Shown here: piece after piece, positions 1-7,997 of the stretch | Layout: each line of letters starts with the position of its first letter | Numbering within the stretch: position 1 is the stretch's first letter | Source of the DNA: Rhodoferax sp. UBA4127 | GTDB taxonomy: Bacteria > Pseudomonadota > Gammaproteobacteria > Burkholderiales > Burkholderiaceae_C | Length of the DNA: 10,931 nt | Assembly: GCA_002381045.1 (NCBI GenBank) | Contig: DFWT01000281.1 | Coordinates: 552 to 11,482 of the forward strand | Direction: 5' to 3' | Notes under the pieces: model-generated | Told to the model about the DNA's origin: nothing | Seen by the model: only the letters and a program-made list of their open reading frames with translations | Databases searched by the model: none | Made by a program: the position numbers and the translations under genes

Positions 1-1
1 A

Positions 2-3000
2 TTTTCGGGTAACCAGGTTTCGTGGACGGTCACCTTCTCGGAGAGCGTCACCGGCGTTGACCTGGCCGACTTCAGCCTGGCTGCGAGCAGCGGATTGGTC
101 GGCACCTCCTTCATTAGCGTCACGGGTAGCGGCACCACCTGGTCCGTGCTTGTCGATACCGGCTACGGTGCGGGTACGCTGGGGCTGAACCTGGTCAACA
201 ACAGTTCCATTGTGGACAGCCTCTCCAACCCACTGAGTGGCAGTTTCACCGGCGATTTTTATACGATCAGCAGCACGCCCCCCATAGCAAGTTACCGTAT
301 GGATGAATCGTTCTGGAATGGCACGACCGACGAGGTGGTTGACCAGCAGGGGCTCAATCCGGGCACTTCCAAAAACAGCGCGACCACGGCCGACGGCTCA
401 CGAGCACTGACGAACGACCCGGGAACCTGCCGCTACGGGCTGTTTTACAACGCCAGCTCGCCCATCATCACGAAGGGATATGTTGATCTAACCGTCGATT
501 TTCCGTATCTGACGGACGATTTCACCCTCACTAGCTGGATACGCACCACCTCGAACAGCACCACCAAGCAATGGATATTTACCCATAGTTCAAGTAACAA
601 AGTGGGCTATGCCCTAAGTCTAGGAGATGCCGGTACGGGCCGGTTAAGGTTTCGCTCAGGCACAACGCCCACTAATCTCGACTCACCCAGCACCGCACTG
701 GCCAATAACACCTGGTACTTTGTAGCCGTAGTGGCTGATTTTTCAGCGGCCCCCAGCGTGGTGCGCAAGCTCTACGTCTTTGACGCCAGTGGTGCACTGT
801 TGTCGGGCTATCCGGTCAGTGTCTCTGCGTCTGACTGGGATGACACCGAAGCCGGCGCGGCGCGCATTGGCGGTGATGGCACTGACAGTTTTCGCGGCAA
901 TTTGGATGAAATCCAGGTTTTTGACAAGGTGCTGAACCAGGCCGCACTGGCATCGCTAGCGCAGGCGCGGCATTCTTGCGGCGCCGTTTCGCTTGACCAC
1001 CTTGAAATCCAGTCATCGTCTGGCGCCACCGGGCTCACCTGCGCTAGCAATACCCTGACCATCAGCGCGTGTCAAGATACGCTCTCTCCCTGCACGCCCT
1101 TTACGGGTGGGGTAAACGGTAGTCTGTCTCCTGCGGGTACGTCCACAGTTAACTGGGATGGCACAACGGGTGGTGCGACAGGCAATGGCTTTGCCATCGC
1201 AGCCGGTTCAAGCAGTGTGACCAAATCCTTTCAGGTGTCAACCGCAGGCAGCGTGGTGTTGGGAGCAAGCGCCAGCGCGCCCACCGCAACCAATGCGACG
1301 ACCTGCAACTTCGGTTCGCCCAGTTGCACTTTCACATTAAAAACGGCCGGGTTTATATTCACCAACAGCGCGACCAGCACCAGTAGCTACACCGTTCCAG
1401 CCCAAGTCTCCGGTGTAACTTCATCGACGATGTATCTGCGGGCATTGGACTCCACCAACAATCCTGCGGTATGCACACCAGCCATCATCAGCCAGACAGT
1501 CGGTGTGAGCCTGTACTACAGCTGCAACAACCCTTCAAGTTGTCAATCTGGCAGCTTGGCAAGCATCAATTCAACTGCCATCGACAGCAACAGTGTCTTG
1601 CCAACATCGGTCAACCTCAGTTTTGACGCCAATGCCTCTGCGCCCATGACGGTGCGCTATGACGATGTGGGACGAATTACGCTCAATGCGAGAAAAATAT
1701 TTCTTCCCTTCTCCGGGGCTAGCAATATCACCTTGACGGGTAGCAGTAATGCCTTCGTGGTAGCACCGCACCATTTCAGCATTTCCGGTGTCACCGCCGG
1801 ACCGATCAAGGCCGGAAGCAATTTTGCTGGCTCGGTTACCGCCTACAACGGATTGGCGACACCGACCGTGACGAAGAATTTTGGTCTGGAAAATACCCTG
1901 CCCACTTTGCCAGAGGGCGTTTCGTTGAGTTTTACCAAGTGCCTGCCAAGTGGCGCAGGCACATCCAACGGTAGTTTCAGTGGCAGCGTGGGTAGCTTCA
2001 GTTCTGGAATCGCGAGTGCCAGTAACCTGAACTGGAGCGAGGTTGGTAATGGCGATCTGGTTGCTACGTTGACAAGCGGCAGCTATCTTGGCTCCACTTT
2101 GACGGCTTCTGGCACAACAGCCAGCACACCGGGTGCGCTCTACAACAACACCTGCAACGCTAGCGGAAGTGCCGGTAATGTCGGACGCTTCATTCCGGAT
2201 CATTTTGAAACGGCCATTCTGTCCGCGCTGATCCCGATCACACCGATAGCTTGCCCTTCTGGCATGACCTGCCCGGCTAATGCGGGCGGTACCAATGCAC
2301 CACTGGCAAGCGCAAGCCTTAAGGTCAGTAACGGCATGGTGTACGCCAATCAGCCCTTTACCGTGCAAGTCACGGCAAAAAATGCGGCAGCCACGCCAGC
2401 GACTACCGTCAACTATCAAGGATCGTTTGCCAAGGCCACTACGTTGAGCACATCGGACAGCAAAGGTGGAGCTGCGGTTACGCCCGGCGGCGGCACATTG
2501 AGCAACACCGCGCTGGCCGCCAGTGCATTTGCCGCTGGCGTGGGCACCACGCCGGTGACCACCCCCAACACCACCCAGCCCACCTACGCCTTGGGTACCA
2601 CAACCACTGCACCAGGTGATATCTTCATTCGAGCAACCGAAGCCTTTGGCGGTGATGGCGTGACTTCTCTGCTCGCCAACGCAGCCAACTCAGTGGAAGC
2701 GGGCATTAAAGTAGCCAATGGCCGCATCAAGATCCCCAACGCCTATGGCTCAGAGAAACTACCCTTACCCATATTTTTCACGGTGCAGTATTACAACGGT
2801 AGCAATTGGGTAACCAGCGTCACGGACAACGCGTTGAGCTTTAACAGTGCGTTATCCACCGCTGCCCCGACGCCTGGCAACCTGATTGCAACGAAGGTAT
2901 CCGGTGTCGACAATTGCATCTCGGTCAACGCCCCCGCAAATGCTGCAGTGGCATCAGGTGTACAAACTGTTTCACTATCGGCATCGGCGGCATGTAGTTA

Positions 3001-3115
3001 CAACATTTCCCTCTCTGGAACACCGTCCTATCTGCCCGTCTCGCCGGCAACTGGCGGTCGTGCCACCTTCGGCATCTACAAGTCCCCCTTGATCTACCGC
3101 CGCGAAAACTATTGA
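2..3115 (+). CDS. mshQ: MshQ-like secreted protein (Ig-like, LamG-like, DUF6701), 5' partial
   Basis: The frame is open from base 2 to a TGA at 3113-3115 and encodes 1037 residues; the true start lies upstream of the window. Window residues 1-89 look like one bacterial Ig-like repeat of the kind found in large surface proteins (VTFSESVTGVDLADF, then SGSGTTW-type strands). Residues about 95-325 form a LamG/concanavalin-A-like module (FTLTSWIR, NTWYFVAVV, FRGNLDEIQVFDKVL). Residues about 331-1037 match the DUF6701 region of MshQ, ending in the family-like tail RATFGIYKSPLIYRRENY. The product is therefore exported, probably surface or pilus associated. Sixteen cysteines, many in close pairs, fit disulfides outside the cytoplasm. 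In Vibrio-type loci mshQ closes the minor-pilin end of msh; here it precedes mshI by 164 bases. Assignment to MshQ rests on domain order and neighbours; an adhesin role is inference. Confidence 0.8.
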   Translation, partial: FSGNQVSWTVTFSESVTGVDLADFSLAASSGLVGTSFISVTGSGTTWSVLVDTGYGAGTLGLNLVNNSSIVDSLSNPLSGSFTGDFYTISSTPPIASYRMDESFWNGTTDEVVDQQGLNPGTSKNSATTADGSRALTNDPGTCRYGLFYNASSPIITKGYVDLTVDFPYLTDDFTLTSWIRTTSNSTTKQWIFTHSSSNKVGYALSLGDAGTGRLRFRSGTTPTNLDSPSTALANNTWYFVAVVADFSAAPSVVRKLYVFDASGALLSGYPVSVSASDWDDTEAGAARIGGDGTDSFRGNLDEIQVFDKVLNQAALASLAQARHSCGAVSLDHLEIQSSSGATGLTCASNTLTISACQDTLSPCTPFTGGVNGSLSPAGTSTVNWDGTTGGATGNGFAIAAGSSSVTKSFQVSTAGSVVLGASASAPTATNATTCNFGSPSCTFTLKTAGFIFTNSATSTSSYTVPAQVSGVTSSTMYLRALDSTNNPAVCTPAIISQTVGVSLYYSCNNPSSCQSGSLASINSTAIDSNSVLPTSVNLSFDANASAPMTVRYDDVGRITLNARKIFLPFSGASNITLTGSSNAFVVAPHHFSISGVTAGPIKAGSNFAGSVTAYNGLATPTVTKNFGLENTLPTLPEGVSLSFTKCLPSGAGTSNGSFSGSVGSFSSGIASASNLNWSEVGNGDLVATLTSGSYLGSTLTASGTTASTPGALYNNTCNASGSAGNVGRFIPDHFETAILSALIPITPIACPSGMTCPANAGGTNAPLASASLKVSNGMVYANQPFTVQVTAKNAAATPATTVNYQGSFAKATTLSTSDSKGGAAVTPGGGTLSNTALAASAFAAGVGTTPVTTPNTTQPTYALGTTTTAPGDIFIRATEAFGGDGVTSLLANAANSVEAGIKVANGRIKIPNAYGSEKLPLPIFFTVQYYNGSNWVTSVTDNALSFNSALSTAAPTPGNLIATKVSGVDNCISVNAPANAAVASGVQTVSLSASAACSYNISLSGTPSYLPVSPATGGRATFGIYKSPLIYRRENY

Positions 3116-3279
3116 ATCCAACACTTTATGAAAATAGTAGTGTTAGCCCGGATACAGATTGCCGAACCAGCTACTAAAATCAGAGCGATTAATCTTGCCC
3201 ATGCGATCGTGTATTCTCCAGCCATGACCTGCCCATCGCGCCTTTCGACAAGCCATTTAACCTGCGGATCGGTCTGACC
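3116..3279 (+). promoter_or_regulatory. Intergenic gap before mshI; possible promoter region
   Basis: This 164-base gap separates mshQ from the assembly operon and is visibly richer in A/T than its flanks. A weak sigma70-like pair can be drawn: TTAATC at 3189-3194 and TATTCT at 3212-3217, 17 bases apart (about 3/6 and 4/6 matches). The first overlaps the palindrome GATTAATC (3187-3194), and CGATCG (3204-3209) lies in the spacer. A 6-base inverted repeat, AACACT (3120-3125) and AGTGTT (3139-3144), follows the mshQ stop but has no T-run, so it is a poor terminator. A promoter here is plausible because all later joints through mshN are short or overlapping, but the boxes alone are weak. Confidence 0.3.
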
Positions 3280-4359
3280 ATGCGCTGGCCGTGGCAGCGT
3301 CAAAATTCATCCGATAGGTTGGTGTGCGGCTGGGTCGACCAGACCTTAAGTTATGTGTTGGCGCGTCACCAGGCCGATGGCAGCTACCAGGTGGTCACAT
3401 TAGGTAGCCAGGCACAAGCTGCGGACACGCTGGAAGCGTTTGCCAGCAGCTTGCAGAGCCAGGGCCTGAAGGGGCTGCATGCCAGCTTCATGCTGCGCAC
3501 CGATCAATACCAGCTGCTGCAAATTGACACGCCAGCGGTACCGCCGGAAGAGTTGCGTTCTGCTGCACGCTACCAGATTCGCGACATGCTGCTCACCCAT
3601 GTAGACGACGTCACGCTGGATGTGGTCCGGGTGGGTGATGGCAAACAGCAAACCAACCCGCATTCCTTTGTGGTGGCGGCGACCAACGCCGTGGTACGCG
3701 CCAACATGGCTTTGGCCGATGCCATGGACTGGCATGTGTCGGTGATCGACATTCAAGAAATGGCGCAACGCAACCTGCAAAGCGCCCTGGCCCGCGCCCA
3801 AGAGCAAGCTGAGCGTGCCAATGCGGCCTTGGTGCTGTTGCCTGGCCAACAAGCCTTGCTGACCATTTGTGCCAACGACGAGCTTTTTTACACCCGCCGC
3901 TTCGATGTACCCGACGGTTTTTTGACCGGTGACTGGGGTCACAACGTGGTGGTGCAGGCGGCGCAGCCAGATGCCTATACGCCAGTGGAAGAGTATGTGC
4001 CCGACTACGCCAACACCGACTTGGGCTATGCGCCATACACCCCAGAAGCGGTTAAGCCAAGCGCAAGCTCGGATAGCCAGGCCGCCGACAAAGCCCAACG
4101 CATGGTGGTGGAAGTTCAGCGTTCGCTGGATGTGTGGGACCGCACCTGGTCGGGGTTGCCACTGGGTCAATTTCGGGTGTATGCCGGTGCCCGAAGCGCG
4201 GAGTTGGCGCAATGGTTGACCGAGCAACTGGGGCAAAACGTGTCGACGCTGGATGTGGGCGGCCTGTTTACGGGTTTGGATGCCACATTGCTTGAAGCCC
4301 ACCCGCTGTGTTTGCCGCTGTTGGGTGTGTTGTTGCGCACAGACGGAGGCAAGTCCTGA
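3280..4359 (+). CDS. mshI: MshI, PilM-like cytoplasmic protein of the MSHA pilus
   Basis: The 359-residue product resembles the MshI family, counterpart of the actin-like PilM protein that sits on the cytoplasmic face of the inner membrane and binds the N-terminus of PilN. Visible marks are an N-terminal strand with the family style GWVDQTLSYVLARH (residues 17-30), the region VPPEELRSAARYQIRDML (87-104) followed by HVDDVTLDVV (107-116), and the strand HSFVVAATNAVVR (128-140). Residues about 219-272 form a Pro/Tyr/Ser-rich stretch that looks like a disordered insertion. ATG 3280 is chosen because the frame closes at TAA 3190 and holds no ATG, GTG or TTG before 3280; no clear Shine-Dalgarno sequence precedes it. 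It heads the assembly genes, with 26 bases to the next gene. The assignment is good to family; membrane segments are absent, as expected. Confidence 0.82.
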   Translation: MRWPWQRQNSSDRLVCGWVDQTLSYVLARHQADGSYQVVTLGSQAQAADTLEAFASSLQSQGLKGLHASFMLRTDQYQLLQIDTPAVPPEELRSAARYQIRDMLLTHVDDVTLDVVRVGDGKQQTNPHSFVVAATNAVVRANMALADAMDWHVSVIDIQEMAQRNLQSALARAQEQAERANAALVLLPGQQALLTICANDELFYTRRFDVPDGFLTGDWGHNVVVQAAQPDAYTPVEEYVPDYANTDLGYAPYTPEAVKPSASSDSQAADKAQRMVVEVQRSLDVWDRTWSGLPLGQFRVYAGARSAELAQWLTEQLGQNVSTLDVGGLFTGLDATLLEAHPLCLPLLGVLLRTDGGKS

Positions 4360-4385
4360 GCCGCGCGGCCCAGAGACCTTAAACC

Positions 4386-5105
4386 ATGGTGCAACAAGTC
4401 AACCTCTGCTTACCGATTTTGCGCAAGCAAAAGACGCGTTTTGGCGCCTTGGCGCTGTTGCAGGCCTTGGCTGTGGTGTTGGTGGCGAGTGGCTTGCTGG
4501 GTGCGGCTTGGGTGTGGAACCTGAATCAGGCCAGTGACAGCCTGAAACAAACCGTGGCTGCGCAAGCGCAAGAGTTGGCTGCCATGCAAGCCATCATCGA
4601 AAGAAATCAGGCCGGGGCAGGGCCGGCTTTGGCCGCAGCCCAGCAACAGTTGGCACAACAGCGCGGCATCTTGGCGCAGCGCCAGCAAGCGCTTGCCGCA
4701 TTGCAGCAGGGTCGGGTCGAGCCAGGTTACGGTCATGCCGCTCGCTTGCAATTGGTGGCACAAACCATCTCTTCGCAATCCTGGGTGACGCAACTGCGCG
4801 CCGATGACACCCAGCTGGAGGTTAGTGGATACACACTGGAGCCCGCGGTACTGACCGAGTGGGTCAACCGCTTGGCACAAAGCCCTTTGCTCAAAGGCCA
4901 AGCGTTGAGCACGGTGATGGTCGAGCGGGTTAAGCCTGAAGCGGTGCTGTCGAGTGGCGCGCTGGATAAAAGCGCGGTGGCTGCCAAAGACATTGCGGTG
5001 CCAAAAGAAGCAGGTGGTAAAGGCAGCCAGCCGTTACCTCGCTGGTCATACACCTTGCAGAGCAGCATGGCCAAGCCTGTGCCAGATGCGGGTGCCAAAC
5101 CATGA
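4386..5105 (+). CDS. PilN-like inner-membrane assembly protein (MshI2-type)
   Basis: The 239-residue product has the layout of PilN: a short cytoplasmic N-terminus with the PilM-binding-like signature QQVNLCLP (residues 3-10), one membrane helix at about 22-44, a Gln/Ala-rich coiled coil at about 48-108, and a periplasmic alpha/beta domain from about 115 to 228 containing SWVTQLRADDTQLEVSGYT. PilN proteins pair with PilO and link cytoplasmic PilM to the periplasmic lipoprotein. In msh loci this gene is often annotated as a PilN-domain protein or as a second MshI, so no symbol is given. Its position between mshI and mshJ matches pilM-pilN-pilO order. It starts 26 bases after mshI, and its stop overlaps the mshJ start in ATGA (5102-5105). 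The sequence before the start has only a weak GAGA-type ribosome site. Confidence 0.83.
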   Translation: MVQQVNLCLPILRKQKTRFGALALLQALAVVLVASGLLGAAWVWNLNQASDSLKQTVAAQAQELAAMQAIIERNQAGAGPALAAAQQQLAQQRGILAQRQQALAALQQGRVEPGYGHAARLQLVAQTISSQSWVTQLRADDTQLEVSGYTLEPAVLTEWVNRLAQSPLLKGQALSTVMVERVKPEAVLSSGALDKSAVAAKDIAVPKEAGGKGSQPLPRWSYTLQSSMAKPVPDAGAKP

Positions 5106-5740
5106 ACAAGTACCTGGAAACCCTGACCGCCCGCCTTGACGCACTGAGCTTGCGTGAGCGCATCTTTTTGTTTTTGTCGGTGCTGGTGGTGTGTGCGGCT
5201 GTGCTGGATGCCCTGTGGTTGTCGCCCGCGCAAACCCAGCACAAGCAGTTGATGCTGCGCTTTGACAAGCAGTCGCAAGAACTCAATCGCCTGCGCGAGG
5301 TGGTGCGAGCCAGCTCCCAAACGGGTGCGTCGGCTGCTGGATCGCAAGGTACGCTGGTTCAGTTGCAGGCAGAAATTGACCAGACCGAGTTGGCGGTGCA
5401 CCGGTTGTTGCCGCCACCTGAGGCTGCGCCTCTGGTGCAGGCCATGTCGCACCTGCTGCGTCGTTACCCCGGCTTGACGTTGGTGAAGACCACTGCTTTG
5501 GCAGCCGGTACTTCGTTGACCAGTGCCGCTGCCAGCAAAGATTTACCCTCAGGTCTCAAGCGCCAGGGCATGGAAGTGACAGTGGCGGGCAACTACGCCG
5601 ATTTGACGCGTTTTGTCAGCACCATCGAGGCGGCCATGCCCTACGTGCGCTGGGGCTTGATGACCCTGAAAACCACCGATGACCAAACGGCACCCCAGTT
5701 GACCTTGCAGTTGTTTTTGCTCACTGAGGTGCCTTCATGA
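5102..5740 (+). CDS. mshJ: MshJ, PilO/GspM-like inner-membrane protein
   Basis: The product has 212 residues: a short cytoplasmic N-terminus with SLRER (residues 16-20), a membrane helix at about 20-40, a coiled coil at about 44-104, then a periplasmic alpha/beta domain (about 108-210) with the strand VTVAGNYADLTRFVSTIE (159-176). This is the MshJ form of the PilO/GspM fold, expected to pair with the PilN-like protein and organise the alignment complex between the inner membrane and the secretin. The length fits MshJ proteins. ATG 5102 overlaps the upstream stop by 4 bases (ATGA) and the end overlaps mshK the same way, so expression is probably coupled. No frameshift or missing segment is visible. 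Assignment rests on domain layout plus position; the primary sequence of this family is weakly conserved. Confidence 0.85.
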   Translation: MNKYLETLTARLDALSLRERIFLFLSVLVVCAAVLDALWLSPAQTQHKQLMLRFDKQSQELNRLREVVRASSQTGASAAGSQGTLVQLQAEIDQTELAVHRLLPPPEAAPLVQAMSHLLRRYPGLTLVKTTALAAGTSLTSAAASKDLPSGLKRQGMEVTVAGNYADLTRFVSTIEAAMPYVRWGLMTLKTTDDQTAPQLTLQLFLLTEVPS

Positions 5741-6171
5741 ACCGCCAGTTGTCGATTCGCGTTTTGCCCCGGGGCAGACTGGTTTTCGGACTGGGGTTGC
5801 TGAGCCTGTTTTTTTCTTTTGCGCAAGCCCAGGCCTTGCGTGACCCCACTCAGCCACCGGTCACCGAGACCAGCACGGTGCCGGGCGCCACATCGTCTGC
5901 CGCACCCTTGGTTCAGCCGGGTGGCATGGCAGTGGTCGTGCGCCAAGGCGTGCCGCACCTGGTGGTGGGTACCCGTTTGTATGCCACGGGTCAGAAGGTG
6001 GGGCAGGCCCGCATCGAGCGCATCTCCGAGACCGAAGTCTGGCTGCGTGAAGCAGGTGTAGTGCGCAAGGTGCAAGTGTTTGGTGGTATTCAGCGCCAGG
6101 CCAGCAAGCCGATACCCACAGCTTCGCGCTTGTCGAGTTTCAGCCCAAGCGTAGCCCAGTCAAAACCGTGA
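5737..6171 (+). CDS. mshK: MshK, PilP-like periplasmic protein
   Basis: The 144-residue product begins with a signal peptide: basic n-region (R8, R12, R14), hydrophobic core at about 15-28 and a likely cleavage site in AQAQA (29-33). The mature start carries the family motif LRDPTQPP (34-41). A Ser/Ala/Pro linker leads to a small beta domain (about 62-118) with GVPHLVVGTRLYATGQKV and EVWLREAGVVRKVQVFG-type strands, like PilP/GspC homology regions that contact the secretin. No lipobox cysteine is present; the mature protein has no cysteine at all, so it is soluble rather than a lipoprotein. The start overlaps mshJ in ATGA and is preceded by GAGG at 5726-5729, 7 bases upstream. The C-terminal 26 residues (Ser/Pro/Lys-rich) look disordered. 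The small size matches MshK. Confidence 0.85.
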   Translation: MNRQLSIRVLPRGRLVFGLGLLSLFFSFAQAQALRDPTQPPVTETSTVPGATSSAAPLVQPGGMAVVVRQGVPHLVVGTRLYATGQKVGQARIERISETEVWLREAGVVRKVQVFGGIQRQASKPIPTASRLSSFSPSVAQSKP

Positions 6172-6173
6172 GG
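6170..6173 (+). promoter_or_regulatory. Ribosome binding site deciding the mshL start
   Basis: GAGG lies 9 bases before ATG 6183. An earlier in-frame GTG at 6168 would overlap the mshK stop (GTGA) but has no purine-rich site upstream (the preceding bases are CAGTCAAAACC). The GAGG therefore favours ATG 6183, leaving 11 bases between mshK and mshL. Confidence 0.5.
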
Positions 6174-6182
6174 TCCTCCGCC

Positions 6183-7997
6183 ATGACGTTTCCCGTCTTT
6201 CCCATCACCGACGCATCGCGGCGCCGTGTCGATGCAGCGCCCCAACAAGGTAACGCCTTGGCGGCTCTGTTGATGTGCAGCAGTCTGTTGTCGGGTGCCT
6301 GTTCCGCCGACCGGCCCTTGCGCACACCCAACGTTACCGATGCCATTCGCGCCGAATTGCCTGCGCCCGTGGCGCCCAAGGCAACAGTTCAGGTGCCTGA
6401 GCGCATCAGCGAAGCGCTGGCCGAACCTGCGCCCACCGCGGTGCCGCTGGCACCCGAGCCCCGCATTGACTTGTTGGTAAACAATGCCCAGGCGCGTGAG
6501 GTGTTTTTGGCCATCGTCGCCGACACCCGCTACAGCATGCTGATGCATCCTGATGTGGCTGGCACCTTGTCGGTGACCCTGCGCGGCGTCACCGTGACCG
6601 AGGCGCTGGAAGCGATTCGTGATGTTTACGGATACGACTTCAAGATCGACGGTAGGCGCATCACCATCTATGCGCCCACTTTGCAAACTCGTATCTTCAC
6701 CGTCAATTACCCGCACTCGCAACGGGTGGGCAACAGCGAACTTCGAGTATCTCCAGGGGCAGCCTTGCAAGCGGCTGGCAGTTCGGCGACGGGCGGTTCT
6801 GCCACACCGGCATCGGGTTCGCAACAGGGCGAAGGCAGTCGGGTGTCCACCACCTCCAAAACGGATGTCTGGGCCGAACTGGCCGCTGCGGCCCAAGCCA
6901 TGGTGGGCACGGGAGCCGGTCGCAGCGTGGTCGTGAGCCCGCAGGCCGGCATCATGGCGGTGCGCGCCATGCCGGAAGAACTTCGTCAGGTGGACAAGTT
7001 TTTGAAAGCGGCGCAAATTGCTGTGGAGCGCCAGGTGATGCTTGAGGCCAAGATTGTTGAGGTCGAATTGCGCGACGGCTACCAAAGTGGCATTGATTGG
7101 TCGGCTTTGAAGAGTCGCGGCTCTTACGTCAGTGGCATGGGCACGTTAAGTGGCAACCTGGTAAACAACAATTTGATGAACGGTTCACAGGTTGGTCTGC
7201 CCAACTTTGCCGCAGGTGCAGCGGTGCTGGCCGATGGTGTGTCAATCCCTTCTGCTGGTGCAGGTTTGTTTGGCCTGTCATTTGCCAACCAGGGTTTCCA
7301 AGCGGTGTTGGGTTTTCTGGAAACCCAGGGTGATTTGCAGGTTTTGTCCAGCCCACGCATTGCCACACTGAACAACCAAAAAGCAGTCTTGAAAGTGGGT
7401 GCCGAAGACTTTTTTGTGACCAATATCACCAGCGGATCGTCTTCCACATCAGGCAACAACTCAGGAACCACCAACACATTGCCAAGTATTACGCTAACCC
7501 CATTTTTCTCGGGCATCTCACTGGACGTCACGCCGCAAATTGATGGGGGCAACAATATCATGTTGCACGTCCACCCGTCCGTGACCACAGTGACCGAGAA
7601 AAACAAACAGATCGACCTGGGCAGCGCAGGCAACTACCAACTACCATTGGCCTCCAGCAGCATGAACGAAAGCGACACCCTGGTGCGCATTCAGGACGGC
7701 AACATTGTGGCGATTGGTGGGCTGATGCAGATTGAGTCCAATCGCAAATCGTCTGGTTTGCCTGGCACCCGTGACCTTGGATTTTTCTCAAACTTGCTGG
7801 GTAACAAAGCCAACACCGGACGCAAGAAAGAAGTGGTGGTGTTGATCAAACCATCCATCATTCGCACCGCGCAAGACTGGGAAGCGCAAACCATGCGCAC
7901 GCGTGAGGCCTTGAGTGAGATGGACGCCGTTCGTGCCCGAGTGATCCGCCTCGACGGAAGCGTGGACAACGTACGCCCCGCCACCCCGGCCCAGTAA
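6183..7997 (+). CDS. mshL: MshL, outer-membrane secretin of the MSHA pilus
   Basis: From ATG 6183 the product has 604 residues (609 if GTG 6168 is used). The N-terminus carries basic residues (RRR, 13-15), a hydrophobic segment at about 24-37 and a lipobox-like LSGAC with C40, so it is probably a lipoprotein. Residues about 96-165 form an STN/N0-type domain (NNAQAREVFLAIVADT, then VTLRGVTVTEALEAI). Residues about 245-295 fit an N1-like domain that leads to the secretin core. The secretin domain runs at about 370-562, with QGDLQVLSSPRIATLNNQKAVLKVG at its start and PGTRDLGFFSNLLGNK with KKEVVVLIKPSII at its end. It forms the multimeric outer-membrane gate through which the pilus passes. Two Gly/Ser/Thr-rich stretches (about 197-226 and 416-432) look like flexible linkers, the second near where the gate loops are expected. 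Its TAA overlaps the mshM ATG by one base. Confidence 0.93.
   Translation: MTFPVFPITDASRRRVDAAPQQGNALAALLMCSSLLSGACSADRPLRTPNVTDAIRAELPAPVAPKATVQVPERISEALAEPAPTAVPLAPEPRIDLLVNNAQAREVFLAIVADTRYSMLMHPDVAGTLSVTLRGVTVTEALEAIRDVYGYDFKIDGRRITIYAPTLQTRIFTVNYPHSQRVGNSELRVSPGAALQAAGSSATGGSATPASGSQQGEGSRVSTTSKTDVWAELAAAAQAMVGTGAGRSVVVSPQAGIMAVRAMPEELRQVDKFLKAAQIAVERQVMLEAKIVEVELRDGYQSGIDWSALKSRGSYVSGMGTLSGNLVNNNLMNGSQVGLPNFAAGAAVLADGVSIPSAGAGLFGLSFANQGFQAVLGFLETQGDLQVLSSPRIATLNNQKAVLKVGAEDFFVTNITSGSSSTSGNNSGTTNTLPSITLTPFFSGISLDVTPQIDGGNNIMLHVHPSVTTVTEKNKQIDLGSAGNYQLPLASSSMNESDTLVRIQDGNIVAIGGLMQIESNRKSSGLPGTRDLGFFSNLLGNKANTGRKKEVVVLIKPSIIRTAQDWEAQTMRTREALSEMDAVRARVIRLDGSVDNVRPATPAQ

Noticed and set aside
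1571..2419. 282-codon open frame on the minus strand
   Set aside because: Opposite the DUF6701 region of the MshQ-like gene; low-quality composition and no family features.
3120..3144. Hairpin (AACACT/AGTGTT) after mshQ as a terminator
   Set aside because: Only a 6-base A/T-leaning stem with a 13-base loop and no following T-run; too weak to call as an intrinsic terminator.
3400..4302. 300-codon open frame on the minus strand
   Set aside because: Antisense shadow of mshI, rich in His, Gln and Arg, with no recognisable motif or ribosome site.
5809..5815. Run of seven T in the mshK signal-peptide codons as a phase-variable tract
   Set aside because: Seven bases is short for phase variation, and Phe codons in a signal peptide explain it.
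6090..7085. 331-codon open frame on the minus strand
   Set aside because: It lies fully opposite mshK/mshL, which have clear family motifs. Its composition (His/Arg/Gly-rich) is the usual antisense shadow of a GC-rich coding frame.
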